A DNA stretch of 64,000 nt from Niallia taxi (GTDB lineage Bacteria; Bacillota; Bacilli; Bacillales; Cytobacillaceae), in assembly GCF_032818155.1 (NCBI RefSeq), contig NZ_CP102589.1, positions 1,598,001 through 1,662,000 on the forward strand, read 5' to 3'. Below are positions 53,331 through 63,880 of this stretch, piece after piece. Both the position numbers and the translations under genes were made by a program. How positions within the stretch are numbered: position 1 is the stretch's first letter; the number at the start of each line of letters is the position of its first letter. The notes beneath the pieces are model-generated. The model was not told the origin of the DNA. It worked only from the letters and a program-made list of their open reading frames with translations, and made no database searches.

Positions 53331-55664
53331 ATGAGCAGACAATATAATAACCTCCTTTTTTATGCAATAGCTTCGCTTCTGGCAACCCTCTCTGCCTTAA
53401 CATTTTTCCTCCCTTTTGCGGCAATTTTTATCATGCTGGCCAGTTGGCTCATTACTGTAAAAAAATGGTCATATCCAGCTGTTTTATTGCTGTTATTCCT
53501 TTTTGTAGTCTTTTTTTATAGAGTCCAAATTGATCAAAAAACCAATGTTACCGGCTTAAATGAAACTCAATCAACGTTTTCGTTGACCATACAGGAAGTA
53601 CCAAAAATAGATGGAGACAAGTGGACAGTTACTGCCGAAGACACTGGAACAGGTGAAAAACTTCTGCTCCATTATAAATTGCGTACACCTTCAGAAAAAC
53701 AGCATATTTCCAAACAGCCCTTTCTTGGACAAACATGTACAATTACAGGGAAGCTGATAAAGCCTGCAGCAGCTGCCAATGAAGGTATGTTTGACTATAA
53801 AAGCTATTTGGCAGGGAAGTCCATCCATTGGCTGCTGGAAGTAGATAGACAAGGCTTTTCCTCGTGCGAACAATCAAATTTTCATCCACTATACTTTATT
53901 CTAATGCTAAGAGAGAAAGGCATCAGCTGGATTAACACTGTATTTACCGAACAAACTGCTCCAGTTGCGATTGCGTTATTGTTTGGAGACAGAGATTATA
54001 TGGCTGGTGATATTCAGTCAGCATACCAAAAAATAGGGATAGTCCATTTGTTAGCCATTTCTGGGTCACATGTTATCCTTTTAATAGGGATGTCCTATTA
54101 CGGCTTACTGCGAATAGGTGTCACGAGACAAAGGAGCATTACGATATTATTGATTTTTTTGCCTGCTTACACCATCCTGACAGGATTAAGTCCCTCTGTC
54201 ATCAGAGCTGTTTCGACAGCCATGCTAGTGCTTATGCAAAAAAGGTGGCGGCGAACAGATTACTCCTCAATTGATTTATTAAGCATCGCTTTTGTTATTT
54301 ATTTGTTTTTGAATCCGAGAATTGTCTATGACATTGGCTTTCAGCTGTCCTTTGTTGTCAGTCTGTTTTTATTGCTTAGCACCACTATCCTTAATCAAAC
54401 AGAAAAAAAACCATGGAAAATGTATGTACTGACTGCCTATTTTTGTGAATTGTCTGTACTGCCTTTCCTGTTAAGTTATTTCCACGAGTTGCCTGTATTG
54501 TCCCTTCTCGCAAACCTTGTATATATCCCCTTTTATTCTGTGCTTCTTCCATACTGTATAATAGTGTTTCTTCTATCGATGCTTTTTGTAAATATGACCC
54601 CACTGCTTCTTTATCCACTCGATAAACTTTGCTTGTTGTCTGACTGGCTTGCTTTAACAGCTGCAAAACTTCCGCATGTTACAATGATTTTTGGAAAGCC
54701 AGACAAGCTGGAGCTGCTTCTGTATATCCTGCTTATCCCGCTATTTTTCTACCTGTATGAGGCATTTCCTGATAAGAGAAAAAGCATATTTCTTATCCCG
54801 TTAAGCCTCCTTCTGTTTCAGCATGCGGGAAACATATGGAGCTCGTACGGAGAAGTTGTTTTTATTAATGTCGGGCAAGGTGACAGTGTGTTGATTCACG
54901 AGCCCTTTAACCAAGGAACATATCTTATTGATACAGGAGGCACAGTTACCTTTAAACAAGAGGAATGGACGAAAAGAGACGATCGCTACGAGGTTGGTGA
55001 AGACACGCTAGTTCCTTACTTAAAAAGCAAAGGAATTTCAAAAATTGACAAACTAATTCTTACACATGGGGATTTGGATCATGTAGGCGGCAGTGTGGCA
55101 GTTATCAAGAATCTTCAAGTGAAGCAAATTCTTATGGCTAAAACTAATTTGAAACTAACTGAAGAGGAAGTGGAAATATGTGAGCTTGCAAAAAAGAAAA
55201 ATATTCCTGTCCTGTTTGTAGAAGCAGGAAATCACTGGACGAGTCGAGATGCAGGTTTTCAGATTCTTGCCCCAATAGCAGATGCTGATTATAGCAGTGG
55301 TGAAAATGATGGATCCCTCGTCATTTCAGCCAGAATTGGAGGCTTGACTTGGCTGTTTCCTGGTGATATTGAAGAGATTGGGGAAGAAATGCTGCTTAAT
55401 AAAAAAACAGATTTAAAGGCTGATATACTGAAGATTGCTCATCATGGAAGCAAAACCTCCACAACAGAAGACTTTCTTCACGCAGTAGATCCATCCGTTG
55501 CCATCATTTCAGCAGGCAAAAACAACAGCTACGGGCATCCGAATAAAGGGGTGCTTGAAAGATTGCATGCAAAAAACATAACGGTGTGGAGAACAGATGT
55601 GAATGGAACCATTTCTTTTAAATATTCACAAAAAAAAGGCACCTTTTTTTTGCAAATGCCATAA
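53331..55664 (+). CDS. comEC: ComEC/Rec2 DNA uptake channel
   Basis: 777 residues: N-terminal TM helices, an extracytoplasmic OB-like domain (about 70-180), the Competence membrane domain with AISGSHVILLIGMSYYG and GLSPSVIRAV, and a C-terminal metallo-beta-lactamase-like domain with THGDLDHVGGS and IAHHGSKTS, which may degrade the non-transforming strand. ATG 53331 lacks a well-spaced SD, so translation may depend on coupling. Confidence 0.95.
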   Translation: MSRQYNNLLFYAIASLLATLSALTFFLPFAAIFIMLASWLITVKKWSYPAVLLLLFLFVVFFYRVQIDQKTNVTGLNETQSTFSLTIQEVPKIDGDKWTVTAEDTGTGEKLLLHYKLRTPSEKQHISKQPFLGQTCTITGKLIKPAAAANEGMFDYKSYLAGKSIHWLLEVDRQGFSSCEQSNFHPLYFILMLREKGISWINTVFTEQTAPVAIALLFGDRDYMAGDIQSAYQKIGIVHLLAISGSHVILLIGMSYYGLLRIGVTRQRSITILLIFLPAYTILTGLSPSVIRAVSTAMLVLMQKRWRRTDYSSIDLLSIAFVIYLFLNPRIVYDIGFQLSFVVSLFLLLSTTILNQTEKKPWKMYVLTAYFCELSVLPFLLSYFHELPVLSLLANLVYIPFYSVLLPYCIIVFLLSMLFVNMTPLLLYPLDKLCLLSDWLALTAAKLPHVTMIFGKPDKLELLLYILLIPLFFYLYEAFPDKRKSIFLIPLSLLLFQHAGNIWSSYGEVVFINVGQGDSVLIHEPFNQGTYLIDTGGTVTFKQEEWTKRDDRYEVGEDTLVPYLKSKGISKIDKLILTHGDLDHVGGSVAVIKNLQVKQILMAKTNLKLTEEEVEICELAKKKNIPVLFVEAGNHWTSRDAGFQILAPIADADYSSGENDGSLVISARIGGLTWLFPGDIEEIGEEMLLNKKTDLKADILKIAHHGSKTSTTEDFLHAVDPSVAIISAGKNNSYGHPNKGVLERLHAKNITVWRTDVNGTISFKYSQKKGTFFLQMP

Positions 55665-55815
55665 ACTATATCAAAACCACAGGGAAAGTTCATCCGCATA
55701 ATAGAGAATTCCTTTTTGAAATATCATACTTAAATTCCATGAATAATCTGCGGGTATCCTGGTTTGGTTTTTTTGTTTCACGAGTGTTTGTGCGAAAACG
55801 CTAATAACAGTGTAC

Positions 55816-55853
55816 CGTAGCATATTAAGTATCCTAGGCCTTAATATGCTACG
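55816..55853 (+). other. 14-bp-arm hairpin in the comEC-holA gap
   Basis: CGTAGCATATTAAG (55816-55829) and CTTAATATGCTACG (55840-55853) pair perfectly around a 10-base loop. No T-tract, so not a terminator. Confidence 0.7.
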
Positions 55854-55866
55854 TTCATTATAGATT

Positions 55867-55983
55867 GAAAGCGGGTTACCTAATAAAGAAATGTAAATGC
55901 CTTCTTTGAAAAGCCACCACCAACGTTTTTCAAAGAGGGCTGGAGCTTTTCTATAAAATGGTTGCCCGCTTTCTAGTTTTTAT
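55867..55983 (+). other. branched structured element ending in a T-tract
   Basis: Outer helix GAAAGCGGG..ACC (55867-55880) with GGTTGCCCGCTTTC (55960-55973); inner helix CTTTGAAAA (55904-55912) with TTTTCAAAG (55927-55935); tail TAGTTTTTA. It could be an elaborate comEC terminator, a small RNA end, or a repeat. No gene is seen in 55665-56095, and yqzM, present here in B. subtilis, is absent. Confidence 0.5.
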
Positions 55984-56095
55984 CACTTGTCAAAATGGAA
56001 ATGCTTCTTTACGATATAAGATAGACGAAAAATAGATGCTTGGCTTGCTGCCTTGCTCCCCTTGCCAGAGGGATATGAACGGAGAGAATAATGTT

Positions 56096-57127
56096 ATGAT
56101 GCAAGAAATTTGGAAAAAAATAAAAAGACAGGAATTTGCGCCCGTTTATTTGATGTATGGACAAGAGTCTTTTTTAATAAATGAAACAAAGCAGCTTTTA
56201 ATTCAAACCGCATTAAATCCAGAAGAAGAGGACTTTAACTTATCGACGTATGATTTGGAGGAGGTCAGTATAGAGCTGGCAATTGAGGATGCTGAAACGA
56301 TTCCGTTTTTTGGTGATAGAAAGGTTATCGTCCTGCAAAATCCATTTTTCCTGACAAGTGAGAAAACAAAATCAAAGGTGGAACATGATGTAAAGAGGCT
56401 AGAAGCATACTTAAACGAGCCTTCTCCCTATACGATAATCGTTTTTACAGGAAGCTATGAAAAGCTGGATGAACGGAAAAAAATCACAAAAGAAATGAAA
56501 AAGACTGCTGAAATTCTCGAAGCAAAGAAGTTAAATGAACAAGAATTAAAAAATTGGATGAAGCAAAGAGCTTCCTACAATAAAGTAGAATTAGACAACG
56601 ATGCACTCGATTCCCTTCTTAGTATTGCTGGAACAAATTTGTTTCTTCTGACAAGTGAAGTGGACAAAATGGCGCTTTATGTGCAGGATTCCAAACTCAT
56701 TACGAAGGAAATTGTCGAGGAGCTGGCCGCTAAGTCGCTGGAACAGAACATTTTCGCTCTTGTTGAGAAAATAATTAACAAAAGAATTGATGAGGCATTA
56801 AGGATTTATTACGATCTATTAAAGCAAAATGAAGAGCCATTAAAAATGCTCGCAATCATCACAAATCAGTTTCGCCTTATTTATCAAGTGAAGGCACTTG
56901 CGAAAACAGGCTATGGACAGCAGCAAATCGCGTCTGTTTTAAAGGTCCATCCGTTTCGGGTGAAGCTTGCAGCAGGTCAGGCTAATCGGTTTACAGATGA
57001 GGAGCTGACACGGTGTATCAGCATGTTCGCTGAGGCTGATTACCAGATGAAAACAAGCGGAATGAACAAGACAATGATCATTGAAATGATTCTTTTTAAA
57101 TTAGGACAAGCTAATAGAAACGCATAG
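56096..57127 (+). CDS. holA: DNA polymerase III delta subunit (clamp loader)
   Basis: 343 residues. AAA+-like fold without Walker motifs: PVYLMYGQESFLINETKQLL start, FFGDRKVIVLQNP, and the C-terminal collar domain (about 215-340). Opens the beta clamp in the clamp loader. ATG 56096 with GGAGAG at 56081; the frame runs back to 56036. B. subtilis YqeN, between comEC and rpsT. Confidence 0.93.
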   Translation: MMQEIWKKIKRQEFAPVYLMYGQESFLINETKQLLIQTALNPEEEDFNLSTYDLEEVSIELAIEDAETIPFFGDRKVIVLQNPFFLTSEKTKSKVEHDVKRLEAYLNEPSPYTIIVFTGSYEKLDERKKITKEMKKTAEILEAKKLNEQELKNWMKQRASYNKVELDNDALDSLLSIAGTNLFLLTSEVDKMALYVQDSKLITKEIVEELAAKSLEQNIFALVEKIINKRIDEALRIYYDLLKQNEEPLKMLAIITNQFRLIYQVKALAKTGYGQQQIASVLKVHPFRVKLAAGQANRFTDEELTRCISMFAEADYQMKTSGMNKTMIIEMILFKLGQANRNA

Positions 57128-57128
57128 A

Positions 57129-57160
57129 AAAAAACGCTGCCCTTTGGCAGCGTTTTTTTT
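57129..57160. terminator. bidirectional terminator between holA and rpsT
   Basis: AAAACGCTGCC / GGCAGCGTTTT around CTTT, with A-run before and T8 after, so it works for both convergent genes. Confidence 0.92.
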
Positions 57161-57210
57161 ATGTACCAATTAAAAAGGCCACCAAATGAATGATAGCCTA
57201 TTTTAATTAA

Positions 57211-57477
57211 TTATGCATTGATCGCGTTTTTTCTCTTAGCTAGACGAGATTTCTTACGAGCAGCAGCATTTTTATGGATAAGACCTTTTGAAGCAGCCTT
57301 GTCTAAGTTGCTAGCAGCTACTACAAAGCTTTCGTTCGCAGCATTAGTATCTTCAGAAGCGATAGCAGCTTCTGCTTTTTTAACAGCAGTACGCATTGCT
57401 GATTTAACTGTAGTGTTTTGAGCGTTACGAGCGTTGCTAGTTTTTACGCGTTTAATAGCAGATTTAATGTTTGGCAT
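57211..57477 (-). CDS. rpsT: 30S ribosomal protein S20
   Basis: 88 residues on the minus strand, [19 protein letters not shown], Lys/Ala-rich throughout, ending [34 protein letters not shown]. Same convergent placement with holA as in B. subtilis. Confidence 0.97.
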   Translation of the reverse strand: MPNIKSAIKRVKTSNARNAQNTTVKSAMRTAVKKAEAAIASEDTNAANESFVVAASNLDKAASKGLIHKNAAARKKSRLAKRKNAINA

Positions 57478-57739
57478 TTACGTTCACCTCCTAAAAAGAA
57501 GCATCGAGAATCATATATAAACTCGATTTTTACATTCCTAAAAAACTTAAAGAACAAATGATATTTTATCAAACGGTTTGTAATAATGCAATACTCTCCT
57601 CTTAATTTGCCCCGTTAACAGGCATTTTTTTATTTAAACATAAGAAAAAGCTGATTAAACTCTTTCTATGTGGTGAATTTTTTTGTCTCAGCAAGGAAAA
57701 GATAGAATATATCAATTATTCGTGGGAGGGGAATGTAGG

Positions 57740-58861
57740 ATGAGTGAACAGCTGGATTTAAGCATGTATGCCGTCAGAACTGATTTGGCAATTGAAGCAA
57801 ATGAATTGGCACTTAGCCAAAGAGCGCATATTCAAACAGAACCGAACCAATCTCAACTTGATGGGGTAATCATAAAGGAAAAAGAAGAGAATGGTATAAA
57901 AGTATCTTATGTCGAAGTAACAGATAAAGGTGAAGAACTTATTGGCAAGAAAAAAGGCAAGTATTTAACACTGGAAGTCATGGGCATACGCCAGCAGGAC
58001 AGTAAGCTGCAGGCGGAGGTTGAAAAATTATTTGCCAAGGAATTCTCTCAATTTCTAGCATCGAATAATATTTCTGCAGATGCCTCCTGCCTAGTAGTAG
58101 GTTTAGGTAACTGGAATGTAACTCCAGATGCGCTTGGCCCGCAAGTTTGTGAAAACATTCTTGTGACAAGACATTTGTTTGAATTGCAGCCCCAAAATGT
58201 GGATAAAGGCTACAGACCAGTCAGTGCGTTATCACCAGGAGTTATGGGACTGACAGGAATTGAGACAAGTGACATTATTAAAGGCGTTGTGGAAAAAACA
58301 AACCCGGATTTTGTCATTGTAATTGATGCACTAGCATCAAGAAGCATTGATAGAGTTAATTCTACCATCCAAATTTCTGATACGGGTATTCATCCAGGTT
58401 CTGGTGTTGGCAATAAACGAAAAGAGTTAAGTAAGGAAACATTAGGTAGACCTGTAATTGCAATAGGTGTTCCAACAGTTGTTGATGCTGTTTCGATTAC
58501 AAGCGATACGATCGATTATATTTTGAAGCATTTTGGAAAAGAATTGAAGGAAGGGGACAGGCCTTCTAGGGCTCTAGCTCCCGCCGGTTTAAGCTTTGGA
58601 GAAAAAAGAGTGCTGACAGAAGAGGATTTACCAGAAGAGCATCATCGAAAAACATTTTTAGGCATTATCGGCACACTGCCAGAGGAAGAAAAGCGCAAGC
58701 TTATTTTTGAAGTGCTTTCTCCAATTGGTCACAACTTAATGGTCACTCCAAAGGAAGTGGATGTTTTCATAGAGGATATGTCCAACCTGCTAGCTAATGG
58801 TCTGAATGCATCACTGCATGCTGCTATTAATCAGGATAATGTCGGATTTAATACACATTAA
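57740..58861 (+). CDS. gpr: germination protease GPR (spore endopeptidase)
   Basis: 373 residues starting [20 protein letters not shown]; the segment [12 protein letters not shown] includes the SASP-like self-cleavage region. A conserved core follows: [49 protein letters not shown]. It degrades small acid-soluble spore proteins at germination (aspartic-type A25). The frame opens at 57683 but ATG 57740 has GGGAGGGG. Followed by spoIIP as in B. subtilis. Confidence 0.93.
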   Translation: MSEQLDLSMYAVRTDLAIEANELALSQRAHIQTEPNQSQLDGVIIKEKEENGIKVSYVEVTDKGEELIGKKKGKYLTLEVMGIRQQDSKLQAEVEKLFAKEFSQFLASNNISADASCLVVGLGNWNVTPDALGPQVCENILVTRHLFELQPQNVDKGYRPVSALSPGVMGLTGIETSDIIKGVVEKTNPDFVIVIDALASRSIDRVNSTIQISDTGIHPGSGVGNKRKELSKETLGRPVIAIGVPTVVDAVSITSDTIDYILKHFGKELKEGDRPSRALAPAGLSFGEKRVLTEEDLPEEHHRKTFLGIIGTLPEEEKRKLIFEVLSPIGHNLMVTPKEVDVFIEDMSNLLANGLNASLHAAINQDNVGFNTH

Positions 58862-58929
58862 TTTATACACCGTCAGAAAAAGAATCTAGCATTTTGAAAA
58901 AAACAATAGTTCTATCTCTCCTAGCATTT

Positions 58930-58939
58930 ACATAGTAAT
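58930..58939 (+). promoter_or_regulatory. ACATAGTAAT motif before spoIIP, shared with sigK
   Basis: The identical 10-mer stands 27 bases before the spoIIP start and 30 bases before the sigK start (38831-38840). It may be the -10 of a sporulation promoter (sigma-E class), but a matching -35 was not clear. Confidence 0.3.
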
Positions 58940-58965
58940 TAATAGACTTGCTAGGAGAGGTGAAC

Positions 58966-60147
58966 ATGAAACCATTACGAAAAAAAACAGACGTTTACAT
59001 ATTGAATGCCAATATCATGAATATCCTGCCCGTATTTTTTATGCTGTTTATTGTTATTTTTATTTTAGTGATAGCTGTTTCGGCCGTAAAGCAGGAAATA
59101 GACATGGGTGCAACCATCATGAAAGAATCACCTAGCGAGATAGAAGGGAGCTTCTTTTATTCTCTGCTCGGTTCTGAAAATCATTATTTTTTGTCTGCTC
59201 TATCAGAAGAACAGAAAGATTTAGTTATAAGTCAATTGTTTATAAAGCTAGCAACAAATATTAATTTAGACGATCCAAGAAGCCTGCTTGGAAGAGAGCT
59301 TCCTGCCTTTTCTTTATATGACAGTGAAATACTCGTAGCAGGTGATGGAACAAACTATACGAATTTGCCTCTAGAATCAGCACCTCCACAGCCTTTTATC
59401 GAGGCTGGAAAAGAAGCGGCACTGCAGCGTACGGATGAAATAAAAAGACTGGAAGAAAAAGAGAAGACACAAACCGCAGCCGCTCCCACAACAGGCGATA
59501 AAAAAATTGTCTATTTGTATTTTTCCCATAATCGAGAATCCTTCCTGCCTTACCTTAAAGGTGTAAAGGACCCAAATCTTGCTCAACACTCGAAAATAAA
59601 CATCACAAACCTAGGAGATGTCATGAAAGAGGAGCTGGAAATGAAGGGGATCGGCACAACCGTAGAAAAGAAAGATATTCAAAATCTGCTCAATAAAAAA
59701 GGGTGGAGCTACACCCAATCCTATCAAGGTTCAAGAGAAGTGGTAGCAGCAGCAATGTCTGACAATAGAGATTTAAGTTATTTTATTGATATCCATCGTG
59801 ATTCTCAAAGACGAAAAAACACAACGACTACGATTGATGGCAAGGACTATGCAAAAATTGCCTTTGTGATTGGCGGAAATAACAAAAATTTCGAAAAGAA
59901 CCAGCAGCTTGCCGAAGAATTGCATGGCATCCTAAAGAAGAAATACAAGTCCTTATCAAGAGGCGTTATCTTGAAAAAAGGGGCGTATACCAATGGGAAA
60001 TTTAATCAGGACTTGTCAGAAAACAGTATATTGGTTGAAATTGGCGGTGTTGACAATACGTTTGCAGAGCTGAACAGAACGTCAAAAGCTTTGGCAGATG
60101 CTTTTAGTGAGTATTATTGGAAAGCAGAGAGTGTGAACGGTAACTAA
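58966..60147 (+). CDS. spoIIP: stage II sporulation protein P (amidase/endopeptidase)
   Basis: 393 residues: TM anchor at about 19-44, SpoIIP domain (about 150-390) with YLYFSHNRESFLPYL, the zinc-binding region DIHRDSQRRKNT, and ILVEIGGVDNTFAE with catalytic Glu. It cleaves septal peptidoglycan with SpoIID/SpoIIM in engulfment. ATG 58966 with GGAGAGGTG. Confidence 0.94.
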   Translation: MKPLRKKTDVYILNANIMNILPVFFMLFIVIFILVIAVSAVKQEIDMGATIMKESPSEIEGSFFYSLLGSENHYFLSALSEEQKDLVISQLFIKLATNINLDDPRSLLGRELPAFSLYDSEILVAGDGTNYTNLPLESAPPQPFIEAGKEAALQRTDEIKRLEEKEKTQTAAAPTTGDKKIVYLYFSHNRESFLPYLKGVKDPNLAQHSKINITNLGDVMKEELEMKGIGTTVEKKDIQNLLNKKGWSYTQSYQGSREVVAAAMSDNRDLSYFIDIHRDSQRRKNTTTTIDGKDYAKIAFVIGGNNKNFEKNQQLAEELHGILKKKYKSLSRGVILKKGAYTNGKFNQDLSENSILVEIGGVDNTFAELNRTSKALADAFSEYYWKAESVNGN

Positions 60148-60178
60148 AAAAATGGACAAGTAAGGAGGTGCTTAACAG

Positions 60179-60541
60179 ATGAAGATGTTTACCTTGAAGG
60201 CACTAGGTATTGCCTTCTTGATGTTTGCTTGTGTGTTATTCGGAATGCAGCAGGCAAATGGAGGTATTTTAAAGATGAAGGGCTATGAAGATGAAAACTT
60301 CAGCAGTGCTTTAGCAATTAATAATGAGCAAGGCGGGTTGGAAGCCTCCATATTAGGCAGTGATGTTACAAGCCATGATTTGCAAAAAAAGAAAGAGCAA
60401 ATGGAGGAAATGAAAACCTTTAATCTTCTTTCTGGTATAGGGAAGGGTGTCGCTGATGGCGTCTCCTCTCTTGCCCAAAAGGGTGTCGATTTGGTCAGCG
60501 GTGTCATAAATAAGGATAAAGATACAGGTAACCAGCCATGA
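60179..60541 (+). CDS. yqxA: YqxA family protein (DUF3679)
   Basis: 120 residues. Hydrophobic N-terminal segment (ALGIAFLMFACVLFGMQQA, about 8-26) then a hydrophilic, partly helical region (QKKKEQMEEMKTF). YqxA follows spoIIP in B. subtilis. Function unknown, membrane-associated. Strong SD AAGGAGGTG. Confidence 0.85.
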   Translation: MKMFTLKALGIAFLMFACVLFGMQQANGGILKMKGYEDENFSSALAINNEQGGLEASILGSDVTSHDLQKKKEQMEEMKTFNLLSGIGKGVADGVSSLAQKGVDLVSGVINKDKDTGNQP

Positions 60542-60672
60542 TTTAGGTTTACCTCTCTTTGGATAAAAGGAAAGCGGTGCTTATTCTTTCCGATAATTTC
60601 ATTGAATCTTATCCATCACACTGCTATAATCAGAAATAGTGTATATGTGCGATTATTGTAGGAGTGAACTAG

Positions 60673-62511
60673 ATGAACAGAGAAGAAATGCTTAATAGAC
60701 AATCAAAAATCCGTAATTTTTCCATCATCGCTCATATTGATCATGGAAAATCTACATTAGCAGATAGAATATTAGAAAAGACAAATGCGTTGACAGCGCG
60801 GGAAATGAAAGACCAGCTTTTAGACTCAATGGATCTTGAAAGAGAACGTGGGATTACAATCAAGCTGAATTCCGTTCAGCTTAAATATAAAGCAAAAGAC
60901 GGCGAAATTTATACACTGCACTTGATTGATACACCGGGACATGTCGACTTTACATACGAAGTTTCCCGAAGTCTAGCCGCTTGTGAAGGGGCAGTGCTTG
61001 TTGTGGATGCGGCTCAGGGTATTGAAGCGCAAACACTTGCGAATGTGTATTTGGCAATTGATAATGACTTGGAAATAGTTCCGGTTATTAATAAAATTGA
61101 CTTACCGAGTGCTGATCCTGAGCGTGTTCGTAACGAAATTGAAGAGGTTATTGGTTTGGATGCTTCTGAGGCAGTTCTTGCTTCTGCAAAGGCTGGCATT
61201 GGAATTGAAGATATTTTAGAACAAGTGGTAGAAAAGGTTCCTGCTCCACAAGGAGATCCGGAAGCGCCGTTGAAAGCACTTATTTTTGACAGCCTTTATG
61301 ATGCATACAGAGGTGTTGTCACATATATTCGTGTTGTCGAAGGTACAGTTAAAGCAGGCGATAAAATCAAAATGATGGCAACAGGCAAAGAATTTGAAGT
61401 AATTGAGGTCGGTGTATTTACGCCAAAGGCTACCAGTAAAAATCAACTGTCTGTTGGTGATGTTGGTTACCTTACAGCTGCAATCAAAAATGTCGGCGAT
61501 ACAAGAGTCGGGGACACGATAACTAGCGCGAAAAACGGCGCAGTTGAAGCACTGCCAGGGTATCGTAAGTTAAACCCAATGGTATATTGCGGCTTATATC
61601 CAATTGATAGCTCGAAATTCAATGACCTTCGTGAAGCATTGGAAAAGCTTGAGCTTAATGACTCTGCACTTCAGTTTGAGCCGGAAACTTCTCAAGCATT
61701 AGGCTTTGGTTTCCGTTGTGGTTTCTTAGGACTGCTTCACATGGAAATCATCCAGGAAAGAATTGAACGAGAGTTTAAAATTGACTTAATTACAACAGCT
61801 CCGAGTGTTATTTATGATGTAATTATGACAGATGGAACAGAATTAAAGGTGGACAATCCATCAGCAATGCCTGACCCGCAAAAAATTGATCGTATTGAAG
61901 AGCCTTATGTGAAGGCGACAATGATGGCTCCGAATGAATATGTTGGGGCAATCATGGAGCTTTGCCAGTTGAAACGCGGCGTGTTTATTGATATGCAATA
62001 TATGGATGAAACTCGTGTTAAAATTGTTTATGAAATTCCGCTGTCTGAAATTGTTTATGACTTCTTCGATCAGCTGAAATCTAATACAAGAGGGTACGCA
62101 TCGTTTGACTATGAGCTTATTGGTTACAAAACGTCTACACTCGTGAAAATGGATATCCTTCTAAACGCAGAAAAGGTCGATGCGTTAAGCTTTATCGTCC
62201 ATAAGGATTTTGCTTATGAAAGAGGAAAACTCATCGTTGAAAAGCTGAAGGAACTAATTCCGCGTCAACAGTTTGAAGTGCCTATTCAAGCTGCTGTCGG
62301 TCAGAAAATCGTCGCACGTTCAACAATCAAGGCGATGCGTAAAAACGTATTGGCGAAGTGTTATGGCGGTGACATATCCCGTAAGCGTAAATTGCTAGAG
62401 AAGCAAAAAGAAGGTAAAAAACGAATGAAGCAAGTCGGATCTGTAGAAGTGCCGCAAGAGGCATTTATGGCCGTATTGCGCATGGATGATAACAATACGA
62501 AAAATTCATGA
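60673..62511 (+). CDS. lepA: elongation factor 4 (LepA)
   Basis: 612 residues, full length. GTPase motifs AHIDHGKST (about 20-28), DTPGHVD, NKIDLP; domains II, III and V as in EF-G, and the LepA C-terminal domain with [29 protein letters not shown], here [18 protein letters not shown]. Acts on the ribosome in initiation/back-translocation. ATG with TAGGAGTG. Confidence 0.97.
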   Translation: MNREEMLNRQSKIRNFSIIAHIDHGKSTLADRILEKTNALTAREMKDQLLDSMDLERERGITIKLNSVQLKYKAKDGEIYTLHLIDTPGHVDFTYEVSRSLAACEGAVLVVDAAQGIEAQTLANVYLAIDNDLEIVPVINKIDLPSADPERVRNEIEEVIGLDASEAVLASAKAGIGIEDILEQVVEKVPAPQGDPEAPLKALIFDSLYDAYRGVVTYIRVVEGTVKAGDKIKMMATGKEFEVIEVGVFTPKATSKNQLSVGDVGYLTAAIKNVGDTRVGDTITSAKNGAVEALPGYRKLNPMVYCGLYPIDSSKFNDLREALEKLELNDSALQFEPETSQALGFGFRCGFLGLLHMEIIQERIEREFKIDLITTAPSVIYDVIMTDGTELKVDNPSAMPDPQKIDRIEEPYVKATMMAPNEYVGAIMELCQLKRGVFIDMQYMDETRVKIVYEIPLSEIVYDFFDQLKSNTRGYASFDYELIGYKTSTLVKMDILLNAEKVDALSFIVHKDFAYERGKLIVEKLKELIPRQQFEVPIQAAVGQKIVARSTIKAMRKNVLAKCYGGDISRKRKLLEKQKEGKKRMKQVGSVEVPQEAFMAVLRMDDNNTKNS

Positions 62512-62521
62512 TTTTAACAAA

Positions 62522-62568
62522 ACGGGGTTAGGCTGCTGAAATAAAAGCAGCGCTAACCTCTTTTCTTA
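62522..62568 (+). terminator. terminator after lepA
   Basis: GGGGTTAGGCTGCT / AGCAGCGCTAACCTC with a small mismatch, then TTTTCTTATT. Confidence 0.8.
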
Positions 62569-62599
62569 TTTATTTGCAAAAAGAAAGGACCGTGACATA

Positions 62600-63736
62600 T
62601 TGATTAAAGCAGCATATATCCATATCCCATTTTGTGAACATATATGTCATTACTGTGATTTTAATAAAGTATTTCTTAAGGGTCAGCCTGTGGACGAATA
62701 TTTGGACGCCTTAGAAAAGGAAATCAAGCTGACAGCAGCTAAAAACCAACATACACTTTCTACCGTTTTTGTCGGAGGAGGAACGCCGACAAGCTTAAAT
62801 GCCAAGCAGTTGGAGCGATTATGTGCAATTATTAGTGAAAATCTTGTTTTAGATAAAAATGCCGAATATACATTTGAAGCAAACCCTGGAGATTTGGCTC
62901 CAGATAAACTGAAGGCTCTATATGATGGTGGAGTCAATCGTTTAAGCTTTGGTGTGCAATCCTTTAATGATGAATTGCTGCAACGAATCGGAAGAACGCA
63001 CCGGGCAAAGGATGTTTTCTCTTCTGTTGAAGCTGCGAACAGAATCGGATTTGACAACATTAGCATCGACTTAATGTACAGTCTGCCAGGACAAACAGTG
63101 GAAGATTTTGCGGCAACATTAAAGCAGGCCTTCACATTAGATATTCAGCATTTTTCTGGATACTCGCTGATTATCGAGCCAAAAACGGTATTTTATAATC
63201 TTCTTCGTAAGGGCAAGCTTTTAACACCAGGTGAAGATGCTGAAGCAACGATGTACCGCCTCCTTATGGAGGAAATGGAGAAACATGGCTACAAACAGTA
63301 TGAAATAAGCAATTTTGCCAAGGATGGTTATGAAAGCATTCATAATATTACCTATTGGAACAACGCAGAATACTATGGCTTCGGCGCAGGAGCCCATGGT
63401 TATGTTAACGGATATCGCCGTTCTAATTTTGGCCCATTAAAGAAATACATGGAGCCTCTTGCTGAAGGGAATCTGCCGTTACTTGACAATCATAAGGTTA
63501 CTCGAACAGAACAAATGGAGGAAGAGCTGTTTTTAGGTTTAAGAAAAAACAGTGGTGTTAGCTTAAATTCCTTTAAAGATAAATATAATCAAGACATCGA
63601 GATACTATTTGCAGATGAACTGAAGGGGCTGTTGGAAAGAGGGTTGATTTCCATGGATGATGGAAATTTAAAGCTTACTTACGACGGACGTTTCCTAGGA
63701 AACGAAGTGTTCCAGTCATTCATTGGGATTCTTTAA
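62600..63736 (+). CDS. hemW: heme chaperone HemW (radical SAM)
   Basis: 378 residues. Radical SAM cluster CEHICHYC (Cx3Cx2C) at about 12-19, followed by DFNK, then GGGTPTSL and FEANPGD. C-terminal HemN-like domain. The Cx3Cx2C followed by DFNK, rather than CxF of true HemN, indicates the heme-trafficking HemW. TTG start after AGAAAGGA. Precedes hrcA, as in B. subtilis. Confidence 0.94.
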   Translation: MIKAAYIHIPFCEHICHYCDFNKVFLKGQPVDEYLDALEKEIKLTAAKNQHTLSTVFVGGGTPTSLNAKQLERLCAIISENLVLDKNAEYTFEANPGDLAPDKLKALYDGGVNRLSFGVQSFNDELLQRIGRTHRAKDVFSSVEAANRIGFDNISIDLMYSLPGQTVEDFAATLKQAFTLDIQHFSGYSLIIEPKTVFYNLLRKGKLLTPGEDAEATMYRLLMEEMEKHGYKQYEISNFAKDGYESIHNITYWNNAEYYGFGAGAHGYVNGYRRSNFGPLKKYMEPLAEGNLPLLDNHKVTRTEQMEEELFLGLRKNSGVSLNSFKDKYNQDIEILFADELKGLLERGLISMDDGNLKLTYDGRFLGNEVFQSFIGIL

Positions 63737-63799
63737 TACCTTCCTTGCAGACAAACAGAATAAGATAAAGAATTTCTTTATGAAATAAGAACCAAATTA

Positions 63800-63827
63800 T
63801 TGACATAGTCCCCTTGTATTTGATAAT
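63800..63827 (+). promoter_or_regulatory. sigma-A promoter of the hrcA operon
   Basis: TTGACA (63800-63805), 16-bp spacer, GATAAT (63822-63827). Confidence 0.82.
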
Positions 63828-63839
63828 TTATAAATAGAA

Positions 63840-63866
63840 TTAGCACTCGGTGCTAATGAGTGCTAA
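63840..63866 (+). promoter_or_regulatory. CIRCE operator
   Basis: Perfect TTAGCACTC (63840-63848), 9-bp spacer, GAGTGCTAA (63858-63866). HrcA binds this site and represses the heat-shock operon. Confidence 0.98.
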
Positions 63867-63880
63867 CAGAGGTGATGAAT

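Noticed and set aside
55665..56035. yqzM homologue
   Set aside because: No frame on either strand with the expected hydrophobic small-protein pattern.
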